From an uncultured Ferrovum sp. (GTDB lineage Bacteria > Pseudomonadota > Gammaproteobacteria > Burkholderiales > Ferrovaceae): a DNA stretch of 64,000 nt. Below are positions 12,352 to 21,613 of the stretch, one piece after another. Each line of letters starts with the position of its first letter. The first letter of the stretch is position 1. The stretch covers positions 33,952 through 97,951 of the forward strand of contig CAIVUX010000018.1 in NCBI GenBank assembly GCA_903909215.1, read 5' to 3'. Both the position numbers and the translations under genes were made by a program. The notes below the pieces were generated by a model. It saw only the letters and a list, made by a program, of their open reading frames with translations, ran no database searches and was not told the DNA's origin.

Positions 12352-12663
12352 ATGTCTGAGTATTCATCGAACAGAATCCAAAACAACCCCAAGTACCACC
12401 AGTTGGTCAGTCAACGCGATACGCTGGCTTGGGCATTGTCCGCCATTGTATGCGTCATGTATTTTGGCTTTATCCTCTTGATCGCTTTTGCGCCCGATTT
12501 TCTGACTCAGCCGATATCTGCTGACACGGTAATCCCTGTTGGGATGCCCGTAGGTGTAGGCGTTATTTTAGTGTCCTGTATTCTCACCGCTATTTATGTG
12601 CGTCGCGCTAATAGCGTTTTTGATCCACTCACTGACGAAATCATTCAGGAATCACTCAAATGA
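12352..12663 (+). CDS. DUF485 membrane protein (YjcH-like)
   Basis: The 103-residue inner-membrane protein has two predicted transmembrane helices ([21 protein letters not shown] and [18 protein letters not shown]). DUF485 proteins such as YjcH are almost always encoded directly before the acetate permease ActP, with which they are thought to act; their role is not well defined. The ATG at 12352 has a strong GGGAGG ribosome site; a longer frame from 12277 lacks one. Its stop overlaps the actP start as ATGA. Confidence 0.9.
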   Translation: MSEYSSNRIQNNPKYHQLVSQRDTLAWALSAIVCVMYFGFILLIAFAPDFLTQPISADTVIPVGMPVGVGVILVSCILTAIYVRRANSVFDPLTDEIIQESLK

Positions 12664-14402
12664 GAACTCTAAAAACTACTTTACTGGCGTTCATCACTGC
12701 GGTCACTTTGCTGGCCGTGCCGCTGTCTTATGCAGCCGATAGTGCAGCACCTGCAGCAGCCGCACCTGCTGCGGCAGTGGCTCCCGCCGCCGCAGTAAAC
12801 CCAGCAGATCTTCCTATTAACTGGCATGCCGTAGGGATGTTCTTGGCCTTTGTGGCCGTCACTTTAATCATTACCTATTGGGCCGCCAAACGAACCAAAA
12901 CAGCCACCGACTTTTATGCAGCAGGACGAGGCATTACCGGTTTTCAAAACGGCATGGCTATCGCGGGTGACTACATGTCAGCCGCATCGTTCTTAGGCAT
13001 TGCAGCCTTGGTGTACATGAACGGCTTTTACGGATTAATTTTCTCCGTAGGCTGGTTGGTGGGTTGGCCCATTATTCTGTTCTTGATTGCTGAGCGTCTG
13101 CGCAATTTGGGTAAATTTACCTACGCCGACGTGGCCTCCTTCCGCTTGCAACAAGGTCCCGTACGGACCATGGCAGCCGTGGGTTCCTTAATCGTGGTGA
13201 TTTGGTACCTCATCGGTCAAGCCGTGGGTGCTGGACAATTGCTGCACACCTTGGTGCCGCAAATTTCATATCGTCAATCCATCATCATCGTGGGTACGTT
13301 AATTATTATTTATGTCACCTTCGGCGGCATGAAAGCCACCACCTGGGTGCAAATTATTAAAGCCGGTTTGCTGCTGGGTGGCGCTACATTAATGGCCATT
13401 GGTGTAATGGCACACGAAGGGTTCAGTTTTGAAAAGCTGTTCGCTGATGCGGTGGCTATTCACCCCAAACATTTAGAGATTATGAAATCCGTAGTGCCTA
13501 TTGGCGCCAAGGCCAACCCCATTGAATCTATTTCATTGGGCTTAACGCTGATGTTTGGTACCGCTGGTTTGCCGCATATTCTAATGCGTTTCTTCACTGT
13601 AACCGATGCCAAAGCGGCGCGTAAGTCTGTGTTGTACGGCACCTGTTTCATTGGTTACTTCTACATCCTGACCTTCATCATCGGTTTCGGTGCCATTGTT
13701 TTGGTGGCCAATAACCCCGAGTATGTGGCTGATCTCTCGAAAAGCATCCTAGCGCTGAAAGGTGGCGGTAGTATGCCGGCGGTGTATCTGTCTCACGCCA
13801 TTGGCGGCGACTTCTTCTTGGGCTTTATTGCCGCCGTGGCCTTCGCTACCATCCTAGCGGTGGTGTCGGGTTTAACCTTGGCTGGCGCCTCAGCATTGTC
13901 CCATGACATTTATGCCAACGTGATCATGAAGGGCAAAGCCACTGAAGCGCAGGAAGTATGGGTTTCAAAAATCTGCGTGATCGGCTTGGGTATCTTGGCC
14001 ATCTTGCTGGGCATGGCGTTCGAGAAACAGAACGTGGCCTACATTGTGGCGCTTACCTTCTCCATCGCAGCCTGTGCCAACTTCCCGATCCTGGTGTTGT
14101 CGGTATTCTGGCGCGGTCTTACCACACGCGGCGCAGTATTGGGCGGCTACACCGGCATCTTTGGTTCCATCGGATTGCTGATTATTGGGCCCACGGTATG
14201 GACCAAGGTACTGGGCAACGGTCCTGCTATCTTCCCATATGATTTCCCAACCTTTGTGGTGTTGCCCGCTGTGTTGATTGTGGCTTTCTTGGCCTCCGTC
14301 ACCGATAACAGCGAAAGCGCGCAAAAAGAGCGTGCTGCATTCAATGCACAGAAAGTACGTTCTGAAACAGGCTTGGGTTCTGAGGTGGGTGCTTCACACT
14401 AA
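12660..14402 (+). CDS. actP: Cation/acetate symporter ActP
   Basis: This sodium:solute symporter (SSS family) takes up acetate and other short carboxylates across the inner membrane. The 580 residues begin with a cleavable-looking signal sequence and an alanine-rich linker (about 25-50), then about 13 transmembrane helices. ActP-like pieces include [20 protein letters not shown], the [10 protein letters not shown] helix and [17 protein letters not shown]. The gene ends beside a four-copy palindromic repeat at 14411-14488, which may form its 3' boundary. It points to growth on, or recovery of, acetate in addition to C1 compounds. Confidence 0.92.
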   Translation: MRTLKTTLLAFITAVTLLAVPLSYAADSAAPAAAAPAAAVAPAAAVNPADLPINWHAVGMFLAFVAVTLIITYWAAKRTKTATDFYAAGRGITGFQNGMAIAGDYMSAASFLGIAALVYMNGFYGLIFSVGWLVGWPIILFLIAERLRNLGKFTYADVASFRLQQGPVRTMAAVGSLIVVIWYLIGQAVGAGQLLHTLVPQISYRQSIIIVGTLIIIYVTFGGMKATTWVQIIKAGLLLGGATLMAIGVMAHEGFSFEKLFADAVAIHPKHLEIMKSVVPIGAKANPIESISLGLTLMFGTAGLPHILMRFFTVTDAKAARKSVLYGTCFIGYFYILTFIIGFGAIVLVANNPEYVADLSKSILALKGGGSMPAVYLSHAIGGDFFLGFIAAVAFATILAVVSGLTLAGASALSHDIYANVIMKGKATEAQEVWVSKICVIGLGILAILLGMAFEKQNVAYIVALTFSIAACANFPILVLSVFWRGLTTRGAVLGGYTGIFGSIGLLIIGPTVWTKVLGNGPAIFPYDFPTFVVLPAVLIVAFLASVTDNSESAQKERAAFNAQKVRSETGLGSEVGASH

Positions 14403-14410
14403 GTAACGAT

Positions 14411-14488
14411 GGGGTCTGACCCCATGCGGGGTCAGACCCCCTAAGTTAGGCCCCGATTGGGGTCAGACCCCTGCCGGGGTCTGACCCC
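14411..14488. repeat. Four-copy palindromic repeat between actP and the exonuclease gene
   Basis: Exact copies lie at 14411-14423, 14428-14440, 14459-14471 and 14476-14488, alternating between the T-centred and A-centred forms. The spacers are ATGC, then 18 bp, then TGCC. The block fills almost the whole 89-bp gap between two convergent stop codons and can fold into strong hairpins on either strand, so it could act as a bidirectional 3' boundary. There is no T-tract, so it is not a classical intrinsic terminator. Confidence 0.92.
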
Positions 14489-14491
14489 AAT

Positions 14492-15100
14492 TTACTGTTT
14501 AAGGTGCCGCAATTTGATGAACATCATTGCAGCCATCAAAGCATCATTGAACGCATCATGCTCTTCGCGTTCGGGTAGGTTTAAATGTTTCATCATAGTG
14601 TGAAAATGTAAATCCACATTACTGCCCACCTGCTGGGCGTATTTGTAATCGTAGTACATGCCAGACACTTCAATTTGCCGTTGCGGCAAAGGGATGCCTA
14701 AAAAAGGCCGTACCAAACGATTGAGCATGGCCACATCAAATTCTAGGTAATATCCCACCAAGGGTCGGTTCCCCACAAAATCTAAAAACTGTTGAATGGC
14801 CACCTGTGGCTCCAGACCATTGGCCACATCCATACTGCGCAGGCGATGAATGCGAATACTTTCAGCAGCCACATGAACGGTCGGACGTATAAACAACTCA
14901 AGACGCTGGCTGGTCATGATTTGATTGCCGCGAATAAGAACTGCGCCAATAGAAATAATTTCATCGCGCTGACGATCTAACCCAGTGGTTTCGCAATCCA
15001 CAGCCACCCACTCATTGGGCGGCGGGGTATCAAAGAGGCTGGCGTATTCTGCGCGCTTTAACCGACTGCGATACCAGTGAGCCATCAGCCATTGCCACAT
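14492..15100 (-). CDS. 3'-5' exonuclease, DnaQ/epsilon-like (DEDDh)
   Basis: The 202-residue protein has the DEDDh exonuclease motifs: DCETTGL near residue 35 (Exo I), YYLEFDVAMLNRL near 117 (Exo II) and HDAFNDALMA near 182 (Exo III, with the catalytic histidine). It resembles DNA polymerase III epsilon but lacks the C-terminal polymerase-binding part and has a distinct N-terminus (MWQWLMAHWYRSRLKRAEYA). In many proteobacteria this type of exonuclease follows the cNMP/CBS/DUF294 gene near actP, as here (3-bp gap). The substrate is unknown. Confidence 0.85.
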   Translation of the reverse strand: MWQWLMAHWYRSRLKRAEYASLFDTPPPNEWVAVDCETTGLDRQRDEIISIGAVLIRGNQIMTSQRLELFIRPTVHVAAESIRIHRLRSMDVANGLEPQVAIQQFLDFVGNRPLVGYYLEFDVAMLNRLVRPFLGIPLPQRQIEVSGMYYDYKYAQQVGSNVDLHFHTMMKHLNLPEREEHDAFNDALMAAMMFIKLRHLKQ

Positions 15101-15103
15101 GAC

Positions 15104-16957
15104 TTACAGCGCGCCCAGTTTAAAATGGAAATGCAAGACCCCGCGGAAGCGCTTCACCACCTGTAGGCTGTCACGCAGTAGGTCGCGCTCTAAGGTGCTC
15201 AATGATGATAGGGTTACCAAATTAGTAGGGCGCTGATCAAGGGCCATTTGGCGCAAACCCTGCTTAAGGCGTACGTCCATTAGGAAATGCAGAGATTCTT
15301 GTAGGTCGGTGGCAAGGTCCTCTGGAACACGGTTCAGCAGTACCAAGGCCTCAATACGCTCGATGGTGCCGGTCATCTTTAAGCGCGACTCTAGGGCCAG
15401 ACTGCGAATGCCATGCACAATCGGAAAAATACCCAATTTCTTAATGTCTAGTTCTTCGTTTCCGGTGCCACCTGTTAAGAGGCGCGACCACCAGCTGCTT
15501 TGCTCGGAGAAGCTATCCGCTGCGCGGGCGAAATGAGCAAAGAAGCTTGGCGTATCTTGCAGACAATTAAAAAAATACTCTTTTAATTCTTCCAGCAACA
15601 TATGGTCACCACAAACGGACACGGCATCCGCAAAAATAGCCAAACGCATATGGGTTTCGCTATTGGGATGAAATACCCATTGCCGTACCGTTTCTTTAAA
15701 GTCCTCTAAGCTCTGGCACCACAGTGGATTACGCATCATGATGCCACCCAAGCAAGGGGGATACCCAAATTCATACAGCGCATCGTTAAACGCACTGGTG
15801 ATGTGAATTAAATCCGCACAATGATAACCATTACACAGGATAAGTCCGTTGTCTTGATCGGTTTTAAGAATCTGCTCAGCCCGCCCTTCGCTGCCCATAA
15901 CAATCAGACAGCTGTTATCAATCAACTCTTGGGGAGCAATAAAATGCCACAGTTTGGTGTATACCTTAGCGTTCAGTTCTTGCACCAAGCGCGCAATTAA
16001 GCTCACCTTCACTTCGCTTTCGCTGAGCAAACCAATCAAGCGCGATAGTGCAGCGCACGCATGCTTTAACTCATCTTGGGATTGGGCTTGCTGAATTTGT
16101 ACCCAGATCAAATGGGAGTGATTAGAAATAAAGCTCAGTAAATCAAGCTGTTCAATAACGCCCATAATCTTACCTTGGCGCTTTACTACCACGCGATGCA
16201 CGCCATGACGGATCATTAAAATCAATGCATCAAATACCGATGCGTGCTGATCGGCCTCAACCAGGGTCCACGTGGTGAGCTGACCTACAGGAAGTTCATG
16301 TGGGTTGCAATCTGCCAGCAAGGCGCGACGAATGTCCGTGGTCGTAAAAATCCCCACCCGCTTGGAGTTGGGGTCAGACCCCGATTTGGGGTCTGACCCC
16401 AACCCCAATTCCCCTCGCACCAACACATGGGATAACTTTTCTTTTTCCAGCAATTGCGCTACAGAAAATACATCCATTTTCTCGCTTACAAAGCGCGCCG
16501 GCCTAACAAAAGCTTGGTCAATGCGCGACAGCATTAAAGAGTGCAGTTCGCGTTGCGAGCGGCGCTCACCCAAGGCGCGCATTTTTTGCGAAAGATCGGA
16601 GAAGAGTAGGGCGCTGAACGTGGCATTGGCAGCAATGAGTCGTTGCACCGTGTCCTTGGGCACCAAATACACAATTAATTCTTGAGCGGCCGTAAACACG
16701 CCGCTCACCTGACCTGAGATCAGACTGCGTCCATCAAAACAGTCATCTTTGCTGTACACGCACACCACTTCGCCTTGTTCGGTTTGTTGCACATGCCCTT
16801 TGATAATGACAAACAAGGATCGAGGCCGGTCTTGCGGCGATAAAATCACTTCCCCTGCGGGGTAATAGCCAATATCCACCGTATTACGAACCCATTGCTG
16901 CTGTTCGTTGGTCAGCCCATCAAATGGGGCGGCGGAGAAGTTAAAGGACTTTGGCAT
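15104..16957 (-). CDS. cNMP-binding/CBS/DUF294 nucleotidyltransferase-like regulator
   Basis: The 617-residue protein has a cyclic-nucleotide-binding-like domain (about 20-130), two CBS domains (about 160-280) and a GlnD-like putative nucleotidyltransferase domain (DUF294) with GSEGRAEQILKTDQDNGLI near residue 350, then a DUF294 C-terminal helical domain. Proteins of this build accompany actP-type acetate genes and are thought to be signalling proteins; their target is not established. An exact pair of GGGGTC(A/T)GACCCC repeats sits between the first CBS strand and the rest of that domain, encoding [16 protein letters not shown] in frame. Confidence 0.85.
   Translation of the reverse strand: MPKSFNFSAAPFDGLTNEQQQWVRNTVDIGYYPAGEVILSPQDRPRSLFVIIKGHVQQTEQGEVVCVYSKDDCFDGRSLISGQVSGVFTAAQELIVYLVPKDTVQRLIAANATFSALLFSDLSQKMRALGERRSQRELHSLMLSRIDQAFVRPARFVSEKMDVFSVAQLLEKEKLSHVLVRGELGLGSDPKSGSDPNSKRVGIFTTTDIRRALLADCNPHELPVGQLTTWTLVEADQHASVFDALILMIRHGVHRVVVKRQGKIMGVIEQLDLLSFISNHSHLIWVQIQQAQSQDELKHACAALSRLIGLLSESEVKVSLIARLVQELNAKVYTKLWHFIAPQELIDNSCLIVMGSEGRAEQILKTDQDNGLILCNGYHCADLIHITSAFNDALYEFGYPPCLGGIMMRNPLWCQSLEDFKETVRQWVFHPNSETHMRLAIFADAVSVCGDHMLLEELKEYFFNCLQDTPSFFAHFARAADSFSEQSSWWSRLLTGGTGNEELDIKKLGIFPIVHGIRSLALESRLKMTGTIERIEALVLLNRVPEDLATDLQESLHFLMDVRLKQGLRQMALDQRPTNLVTLSSLSTLERDLLRDSLQVVKRFRGVLHFHFKLGAL
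16370..16400. repeat. Palindromic repeat pair inside the CBS/DUF294 gene
   Basis: GGGGTCAGACCCC at 16370-16382 and GGGGTCTGACCCC at 16388-16400 are separated by GATTT. The 31-bp unit is the exact reverse complement of the pair at 9986-10016 in dacB. In this gene it is read as two GSDP units in a predicted surface loop of the CBS region. Confidence 0.93.
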
Positions 16958-17017
16958 AGGGAGTTGGGCTGTGATGCACTATACTTTTATTAATGAACAG
17001 ATATTAGGATGCAACCC

Positions 17018-18445
17018 ATGGCCAAAAACAGCAAGCCCCATAGAAATCCCCCATCCAAAACCTGGTCGGGGCGCTTTTCAGTCCCTATCGCACAGTCGGT
17101 GAAGGAATATACCGCTTCGGTCACTTTTGACCATGTGTTGGCAGAATTTGACATTCAGGGCTCGCAGGCGCATGCCCAGATGCTTCATGAAGCCCAGATT
17201 ATTTCGGCTGCCGACTTGAAGGCCATTCAAAAAGGCCTGTCCACCATTTTGACGGATATTCGGGCGGGTGATTTTAAGTGGAATTTAGACGACGAGGACG
17301 TGCACCTTAATATTGAACGGCATTTAACGGCTTTGGCAGGAGATGCGGGCAAGCGGCTTCATACGGCGCGCTCGCGCAATGATCAGGTGGCTACCGATAT
17401 CAGGCTTTATCTGCGTCACCACATAGATCAACTCAACACCTTGCTAGGCGTCACCCAGTTGGCTTTGCTGAATTTGGCCCAAGCCCATGCGGATACCCCC
17501 ATGCCGGGCTTTACCCACCTGCAGGTGGCCCAACCCGTCACCTTTGGGCATCATCTGCTGGCTTATGTGGAAATGTTTGAACGAGATATTCAGCGCCTAA
17601 CGGACTGTCGGCACCGGGTCAATCAATTGCCCCTCGGGGCGGCTGCTTTGGCAGGCACCAGTTATCCCATTGATCGAGCGCGGGTGGCCGAAATATTAGG
17701 CTTTGAGGGGCTTTGCCTCAATTCACTGGACGCGGTATCCGACCGTGACTTTGCCATTGAGTTTTGTGCTCATGCCGCCCTTATCATGACGCATATTTCA
17801 CGCTTATCTGAGGAATTGGTGCTCTGGTCCAGTCCGCGTTTTGGTTTTATACGCATCGGCGATGCGTTTTGCACCGGCTCGTCCATCATGCCCCAAAAGC
17901 GTAATCCGGACGTACCGGAACTGGCGCGGGGCAAAACGGGGCGTGTGACCGGCCACCTCATGGGCCTGCTAACCCTCATGAAAGGGCAGCCCTTGGCCTA
18001 CAACAAAGATAACCAAGAGGATAAGGAGCCCCTTTTCGATACGGTTTCCACAGTCAGCCAAACCCTCACCATCTTTGCAGAAATGCTGGGCAGCGTGAGT
18101 GCGGATGCCCCCGCCATGCGCCAAGCCGTCATGGAAGGGTTTGCTACCGCCACAGATTTGGCTGATTACCTGGTCAAGAAAGGGATGCCGTTTCGCGATG
18201 CCCATGAAGTAGTGGCCCGTGCCGTACGGGCCGCTGAAGTTGCCGGTTGCGATTTGCCTAACCTATCGCTCACCACATTAAAGGGCTTTTCAACCCTGAT
18301 TGATCAAGATGTCTACAGCGTATTAACCATTGAAGGGTCGTTGGCCAGTCGCGATTGTTGGGGGGGTACGGCACCAAAACGCGTACGCGCCGCCATTAAA
18401 GCAGCACGCAAACGCCTTGCGCGTCATTCGCCTGCGGTTAAATAA
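17018..18445 (+). CDS. argH: Argininosuccinate lyase
   Basis: It catalyses the last step of arginine synthesis, splitting argininosuccinate to arginine and fumarate. With the ATG at 17018 it has 475 residues; an AGGA site 8 bp upstream favours this over the ATG at 17009. The fumarase/lyase signature [12 protein letters not shown] lies near residue 290, and [27 protein letters not shown] and [18 protein letters not shown] are family hallmarks. It overlaps the 3' end of the convergent MarR gene by 22 bp. Confidence 0.97.
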   Translation: MAKNSKPHRNPPSKTWSGRFSVPIAQSVKEYTASVTFDHVLAEFDIQGSQAHAQMLHEAQIISAADLKAIQKGLSTILTDIRAGDFKWNLDDEDVHLNIERHLTALAGDAGKRLHTARSRNDQVATDIRLYLRHHIDQLNTLLGVTQLALLNLAQAHADTPMPGFTHLQVAQPVTFGHHLLAYVEMFERDIQRLTDCRHRVNQLPLGAAALAGTSYPIDRARVAEILGFEGLCLNSLDAVSDRDFAIEFCAHAALIMTHISRLSEELVLWSSPRFGFIRIGDAFCTGSSIMPQKRNPDVPELARGKTGRVTGHLMGLLTLMKGQPLAYNKDNQEDKEPLFDTVSTVSQTLTIFAEMLGSVSADAPAMRQAVMEGFATATDLADYLVKKGMPFRDAHEVVARAVRAAEVAGCDLPNLSLTTLKGFSTLIDQDVYSVLTIEGSLASRDCWGGTAPKRVRAAIKAARKRLARHSPAVK

Positions 18446-19017
18446 CCGCTCTTAGGCACCTGCTCGCGGCAGATTTTACGAGTCTCGGGGCCTGATAGGC
18501 GCTCACCAAACCAAGCACAATGATGGATGCGTTGGCTTTTGCGCTGGCAATACACGCAGGTATTGCAAGTGCCAAAAGGAGGGCCGCCATTTTGGTTCTG
18601 CATCTCATAGAGGATGGTCCGCAATACCGAAACGCTGTAACGTACCCGGTTGGCGCTCACCTCGCGCGTAGCCGTCTGCCACAAGCCAGAGGGGTTGGAT
18701 TCATCCAAAAAGGCCTCGCCCAAAGCACTTAAACGCAGACGCACCACCCGTCGATCAATTTCATCTTGATAGCGCTCAATAAGGCCGCGGCGGTCTAACA
18801 GCAGCAAACTTTGCGATACAGTACCCTTGGTGGTATCCAGGTATTCTGCTAATGCTTGGGGAGTATTGCTGAAACGATTGACCTGCGCTAAAAACAGCAA
18901 TGCCTGTATATGCACCGGCTGGAGCCCTTCTTCGCTGCCCACCCGACGAAATTCAGCCCGCATCAGATTAGCCAAGCGGTCCACTAAGTCCAGTAATACC
19001 ACAGGGTTTTTAAGCAT
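18424..19017 (-). CDS. MarR-family regulator with a cysteine-rich C-terminal tail
   Basis: The 197-residue protein has a MarR-like winged helix-turn-helix: [12 protein letters not shown], then [27 protein letters not shown] (shortened here) and a [13 protein letters not shown] wing, at about residues 30-105. Unusually, the last 50 residues hold five cysteines, at 151, 154, 157, 167 and 183 (C-x2-C-x2-C-x9-C-x15-C), plus two histidines, suggesting a metal or Fe-S site added to a MarR core. The ATG at 19017 is chosen; a TTG at 19038 would add seven residues. It is divergent from lptM-lysA. The targets are unknown. Confidence 0.75.
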   Translation of the reverse strand: MLKNPVVLLDLVDRLANLMRAEFRRVGSEEGLQPVHIQALLFLAQVNRFSNTPQALAEYLDTTKGTVSQSLLLLDRRGLIERYQDEIDRRVVRLRLSALGEAFLDESNPSGLWQTATREVSANRVRYSVSVLRTILYEMQNQNGGPPFGTCNTCVYCQRKSQRIHHCAWFGERLSGPETRKICREQVPKSGYLTAGE

Positions 19018-19307
19018 TCCGAAATAATAGCGAGTCAAAACTAATTTGTCAAAAATTGCAAAATCAGTTTTTTTAGTATTGACACGATACCATCACCCTT
19101 CTAGACCCCTGAAAATGGGCCTTTTTTACCTTATTAGCCCCATTTTAACCCCCGTCAAGGGCTAAAAATAATACTGTTGTAAATACAACAACAGCCTGAA
19201 GACCCTTTACTGGTAAGGGTTTGCAGGCAGTAGCTAATATTTTTTTGTGTTTGTGGCGATAAAACAAGAGAAAACATGCTTATTTACCCTGTGATAGACT
19301 GCAAATC
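19018..19307. promoter_or_regulatory. Divergent intergenic region, MarR-type gene / lptM-lysA
   Basis: This 290-bp AT-rich gap has no credible gene. It must hold the promoters of both flanking genes. An imperfect palindrome, TGTTGT-AAAT-ACAACA, lies near 19173-19188 and is a candidate operator for the adjacent MarR-type protein, since such regulators often bind their own upstream region. I could not assign a confident -35/-10 pair. Confidence 0.4.
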
Positions 19308-19502
19308 ATGAAATTTTTAAATTATTTTTCTCTTTTCTTCGCGTGCGCACTCTGTGTCGCAGCGTTTTCCGGCTGCGGATTGAAGGGTCCGCTGTTTTTG
19401 CCTCCAGCCAGTGCGTCAACACCCGCGCCGGCGTCTAAAACGCCCACCGCAGTACCCAGCACACCCGCTGAAACCCAACAACCAAGCGCTTCTTCACGAT
19501 GA
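19308..19502 (+). CDS. lptM: LptM-like small lipoprotein (YifL family)
   Basis: The 64-residue protein has a lipoprotein signal with lipobox FSGC (cysteine 23) followed directly by GLKGPLFLPP. This CGxKGPLxxP motif defines LptM/YifL, which in E. coli associates with the LptD-LptE lipopolysaccharide translocon and aids its assembly. The rest is a low-complexity Pro/Ala/Ser/Thr tail. In proteobacteria it typically precedes lysA, as here, with an overlapping stop/start. Confidence 0.88.
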   Translation: MKFLNYFSLFFACALCVAAFSGCGLKGPLFLPPASASTPAPASKTPTAVPSTPAETQQPSASSR

Positions 19503-20764
19503 TGCCCGATCATTTTCTGCCTTATGGTGTAACCCGTGAGGACGGCATTTTGCACGTGGAACAATGCTCGCTGAGCGACTTGGCTCAACAGTTTGGCACG
19601 CCTTGCTACGTTTATTCGAAGGCGGCTATCAGCGCGGCCTATACTGAATTTGCCAATGCGTTTGCTGGGCAAAACACCCTTATTTGCTACGCCGTAAAGG
19701 CCAATGGCAACCTTGGCCTATTGGGGCTACTGTCTAGGCTGGGCGCGGGTTTCGACATTGTTTCAGGCGGTGAATTGAGGCGTGTTTTGGCTGCCGGTGG
19801 CGACCCTCAAAAGATCGTTTTTTCGGGCGTGGGTAAGAGTGCTGCGGAAATGAGGCAAGCATTGTCCACGGGCATTCTATGCTTCAACGTAGAGTCTGCC
19901 GCTGAGTTGCGCCGCTTATCGCAAGTGGCCTGCAGCATGGGGCTCACTGCACCCATCTCATTGCGCGTCAACCCTGACGTGGATGCACAAACCCATCCCT
20001 ACATCGCCACCGGCCTTAAAGACAGCAAATTTGGCATTGCTTACGGCGATGCTTTTCCACTCTACCAAGAGGCCGCTGCATTACCAGGCATTGCCATACA
20101 CGGCATTGATTGCCATATCGGGTCGCAAATTACGGAGCTCTCTCCCTTCCTTGCCGCACTGGAAAAGGTATTGGCCTTAATAGAGCGTTTAAAGGGCGCT
20201 GGGATCACGCTGCAGCATGTGGATATGGGCGGCGGCGTGGGGATTCGCTATCGCGATGAAACCCCCTTGAACTTAGCGGAGTATGCCCAGGCCATGCAGG
20301 CGTTACTAAAAGGCTTTTCGGGGCGTTTGTTGCTTGAACCTGGGCGCAGAATTGTCGGCAATGGGGGCCTGTTGCTGACCCGCGTGGAGTATCTCAAATC
20401 AGCACCCGAGCGCGAATTTGCCGTAGTGGACGCGGCTATGAATGACCTCATTCGCCCAGCGCTCTACCAAGCCTGGCACGAGATCGTTCCCGTGCTGGCG
20501 CGGGTTGCGCAAAACCGCATCCTGGATGTGGTGGGGCCGGTGTGTGAGAGTGGCGACATATTGGGCACTGCGCGCAGCCTAAGCGTTGAGGAAGGCGACT
20601 TATTGGCGATTTTGTCAGCAGGTGCCTATGGCTCTTCTATGGGATCTAATTACAATGCTCGACCTCGCCCCCCAGAAATTCTGGTTGACGGCCGCGCTGT
20701 AACGATCATTCGCCGCGCCGAAAGCTTTGACGATCAGATTCGCAACGAAATTTCAGCGCCTTAA
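19499..20764 (+). CDS. lysA: Diaminopimelate decarboxylase
   Basis: This PLP enzyme converts meso-diaminopimelate to L-lysine. It has 421 residues. The PLP lysine is K67 in CYAVKANGNL; the HIGSQI, GGGVGIRY and CESGDILG motifs, the last at the active-site interface, are present. The ATG at 19499 overlaps the lptM stop; an in-frame ATG at 19502 directly follows. It is the last gene of a two-gene unit. Confidence 0.97.
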   Translation: MMPDHFLPYGVTREDGILHVEQCSLSDLAQQFGTPCYVYSKAAISAAYTEFANAFAGQNTLICYAVKANGNLGLLGLLSRLGAGFDIVSGGELRRVLAAGGDPQKIVFSGVGKSAAEMRQALSTGILCFNVESAAELRRLSQVACSMGLTAPISLRVNPDVDAQTHPYIATGLKDSKFGIAYGDAFPLYQEAAALPGIAIHGIDCHIGSQITELSPFLAALEKVLALIERLKGAGITLQHVDMGGGVGIRYRDETPLNLAEYAQAMQALLKGFSGRLLLEPGRRIVGNGGLLLTRVEYLKSAPEREFAVVDAAMNDLIRPALYQAWHEIVPVLARVAQNRILDVVGPVCESGDILGTARSLSVEEGDLLAILSAGAYGSSMGSNYNARPRPPEILVDGRAVTIIRRAESFDDQIRNEISAP

Positions 20765-20806
20765 GGGTGCACCTCTCAAACTTATCTGAGTTTTTGTAAT
20801 TTGTGC

Positions 20807-20835
20807 ATATTTAGTATCGTTTCGCTACTAAATAT
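20807..20835. repeat. Perfect 10-bp inverted repeat downstream of lysA
   Basis: ATATTTAGTA (20807-20816) and TACTAAATAT (20826-20835) flank a 9-bp spacer. There is no T-tract, so it is not a standard terminator of lysA. Its AT-rich, operator-like form and its place 217 bp before the histone-like gene suggest a regulator binding site, which is an inference. The rest of the 20765-21051 gap shows no gene. Confidence 0.55.
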
Positions 20836-21051
20836 TCACCAGTCATTCAAAATAATCCACAATCCTTTCCAGCAAAAGCGCCGTAGACGAAAGTTCTGAA
20901 ATAGAATCTAGTCACCAAGAGGCATGCGATGATTTTTTTTACGTTTGCCGTTTGCGTGGGTTCTATCGGAAGCGATCGATTGCTCCCACCTGGTAGTGCA
21001 ACACGCACGAAAGAAATGGAACAGCCGATCAATTGAAAAGGAGTTTTAACA

Positions 21052-21534
21052 ATGGTAACAGCCAAAAAGAAACCCGCAGCCCGTAAACCGGCCGCAAAGA
21101 AGAAAGCAGTCGCACGCAAACCAGCTGCTAAGAAGGTCGCTGCTAAGAAACCAGTGGCTCGCAAGACCGTAGCCAAGAAGAAACCAGCTGCTAAGAAGAA
21201 AGTAGCCGCTAAGAAGAAACCAGCTGCTAAGAAGAAAGTAGCCGCTAAGAAGAAACCAGCTGCTAAGAAGAAAGTAGCCGCTAAGAAGAAACCAGCTGCT
21301 AAGAAGAAAGTAGCTGCTAAGAAGAAACCAGCTGCTAAGAAAGCAGTTAAGAAACCAGTAGCAAAGCGTAAACCAGCCGCTAAGAAAGCAGCTGTGAAGC
21401 CTGCTGCTAAGCGTAAACCAGCTGCTAAAAAGCCAGCCGCTAAGAAAGCAGCTGCAAAGCCTGCTAAAAAACGTGCTGCTCCTAAAGCTTCTGCGCCGAT
21501 CATTTCGGCACCTTTGATCAAGCCAATGTTCTAA
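21052..21534 (+). CDS. Histone H1-like Ala/Lys-rich DNA-binding protein
   Basis: The 160-residue protein is almost entirely lysine, alanine, proline and valine, built from PAAKK/VAAKK units, and resembles the C-terminal tail of histone H1 and the bacterial H1-like proteins of betaproteobacteria such as Bordetella. Such proteins bind DNA non-specifically and condense or modulate chromatin. Only the last 17 residues (KASAPIISAPLIKPMF region) are free of the pattern. An AAAAGGAG ribosome site precedes the ATG, and an intrinsic terminator follows at 21548. Long open frames on the opposite strand are by-products of the repeat. Confidence 0.85.
   Translation: MVTAKKKPAARKPAAKKKAVARKPAAKKVAAKKPVARKTVAKKKPAAKKKVAAKKKPAAKKKVAAKKKPAAKKKVAAKKKPAAKKKVAAKKKPAAKKAVKKPVAKRKPAAKKAAVKPAAKRKPAAKKPAAKKAAAKPAKKRAAPKASAPIISAPLIKPMF
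21175..21336 (+). repeat. 36-bp tandem repeats inside the histone-like gene
   Basis: Four near-identical 36-bp units (21175, 21211, 21247 and 21283) and a half unit (to 21336) each encode the 12 residues KKKPAAKKKVAA. The fourth differs by one synonymous base. Such identity at the DNA level suggests recent expansion and possible copy-number variation between strains. Confidence 0.93.
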
Positions 21535-21547
21535 ATTTGGCCCGATC

Positions 21548-21590
21548 CCACCGAACATCGCGTCTTATGGGCACGATGTTCGGTGGTTTT
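21548..21590 (+). terminator. Intrinsic terminator of the histone-like gene
   Basis: A perfect 13-bp stem, CCACCGAACATCG (21548-21560) with CGATGTTCGGTGG (21574-21586), is followed by TTTT. It lies 14 bp after the stop codon and also separates this gene from the convergent mtgA. Confidence 0.88.
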
Positions 21591-21613
21591 AATCGCTTAC
21601 CCCCCCAAAAGCA

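Noticed and set aside
21175..21336. Regular direct repeats as a possible CRISPR array
   Set aside because: The units are contiguous with no spacers and encode a repetitive protein.
20847..21558. Long open frames on the minus strand across the histone-like gene (224 and 170 codons)
   Set aside because: They are by-products of the Lys/Ala repeats, giving runs such as FLAAGFFLAATF. The plus-strand gene has a ribosome site, a terminator and a known family.
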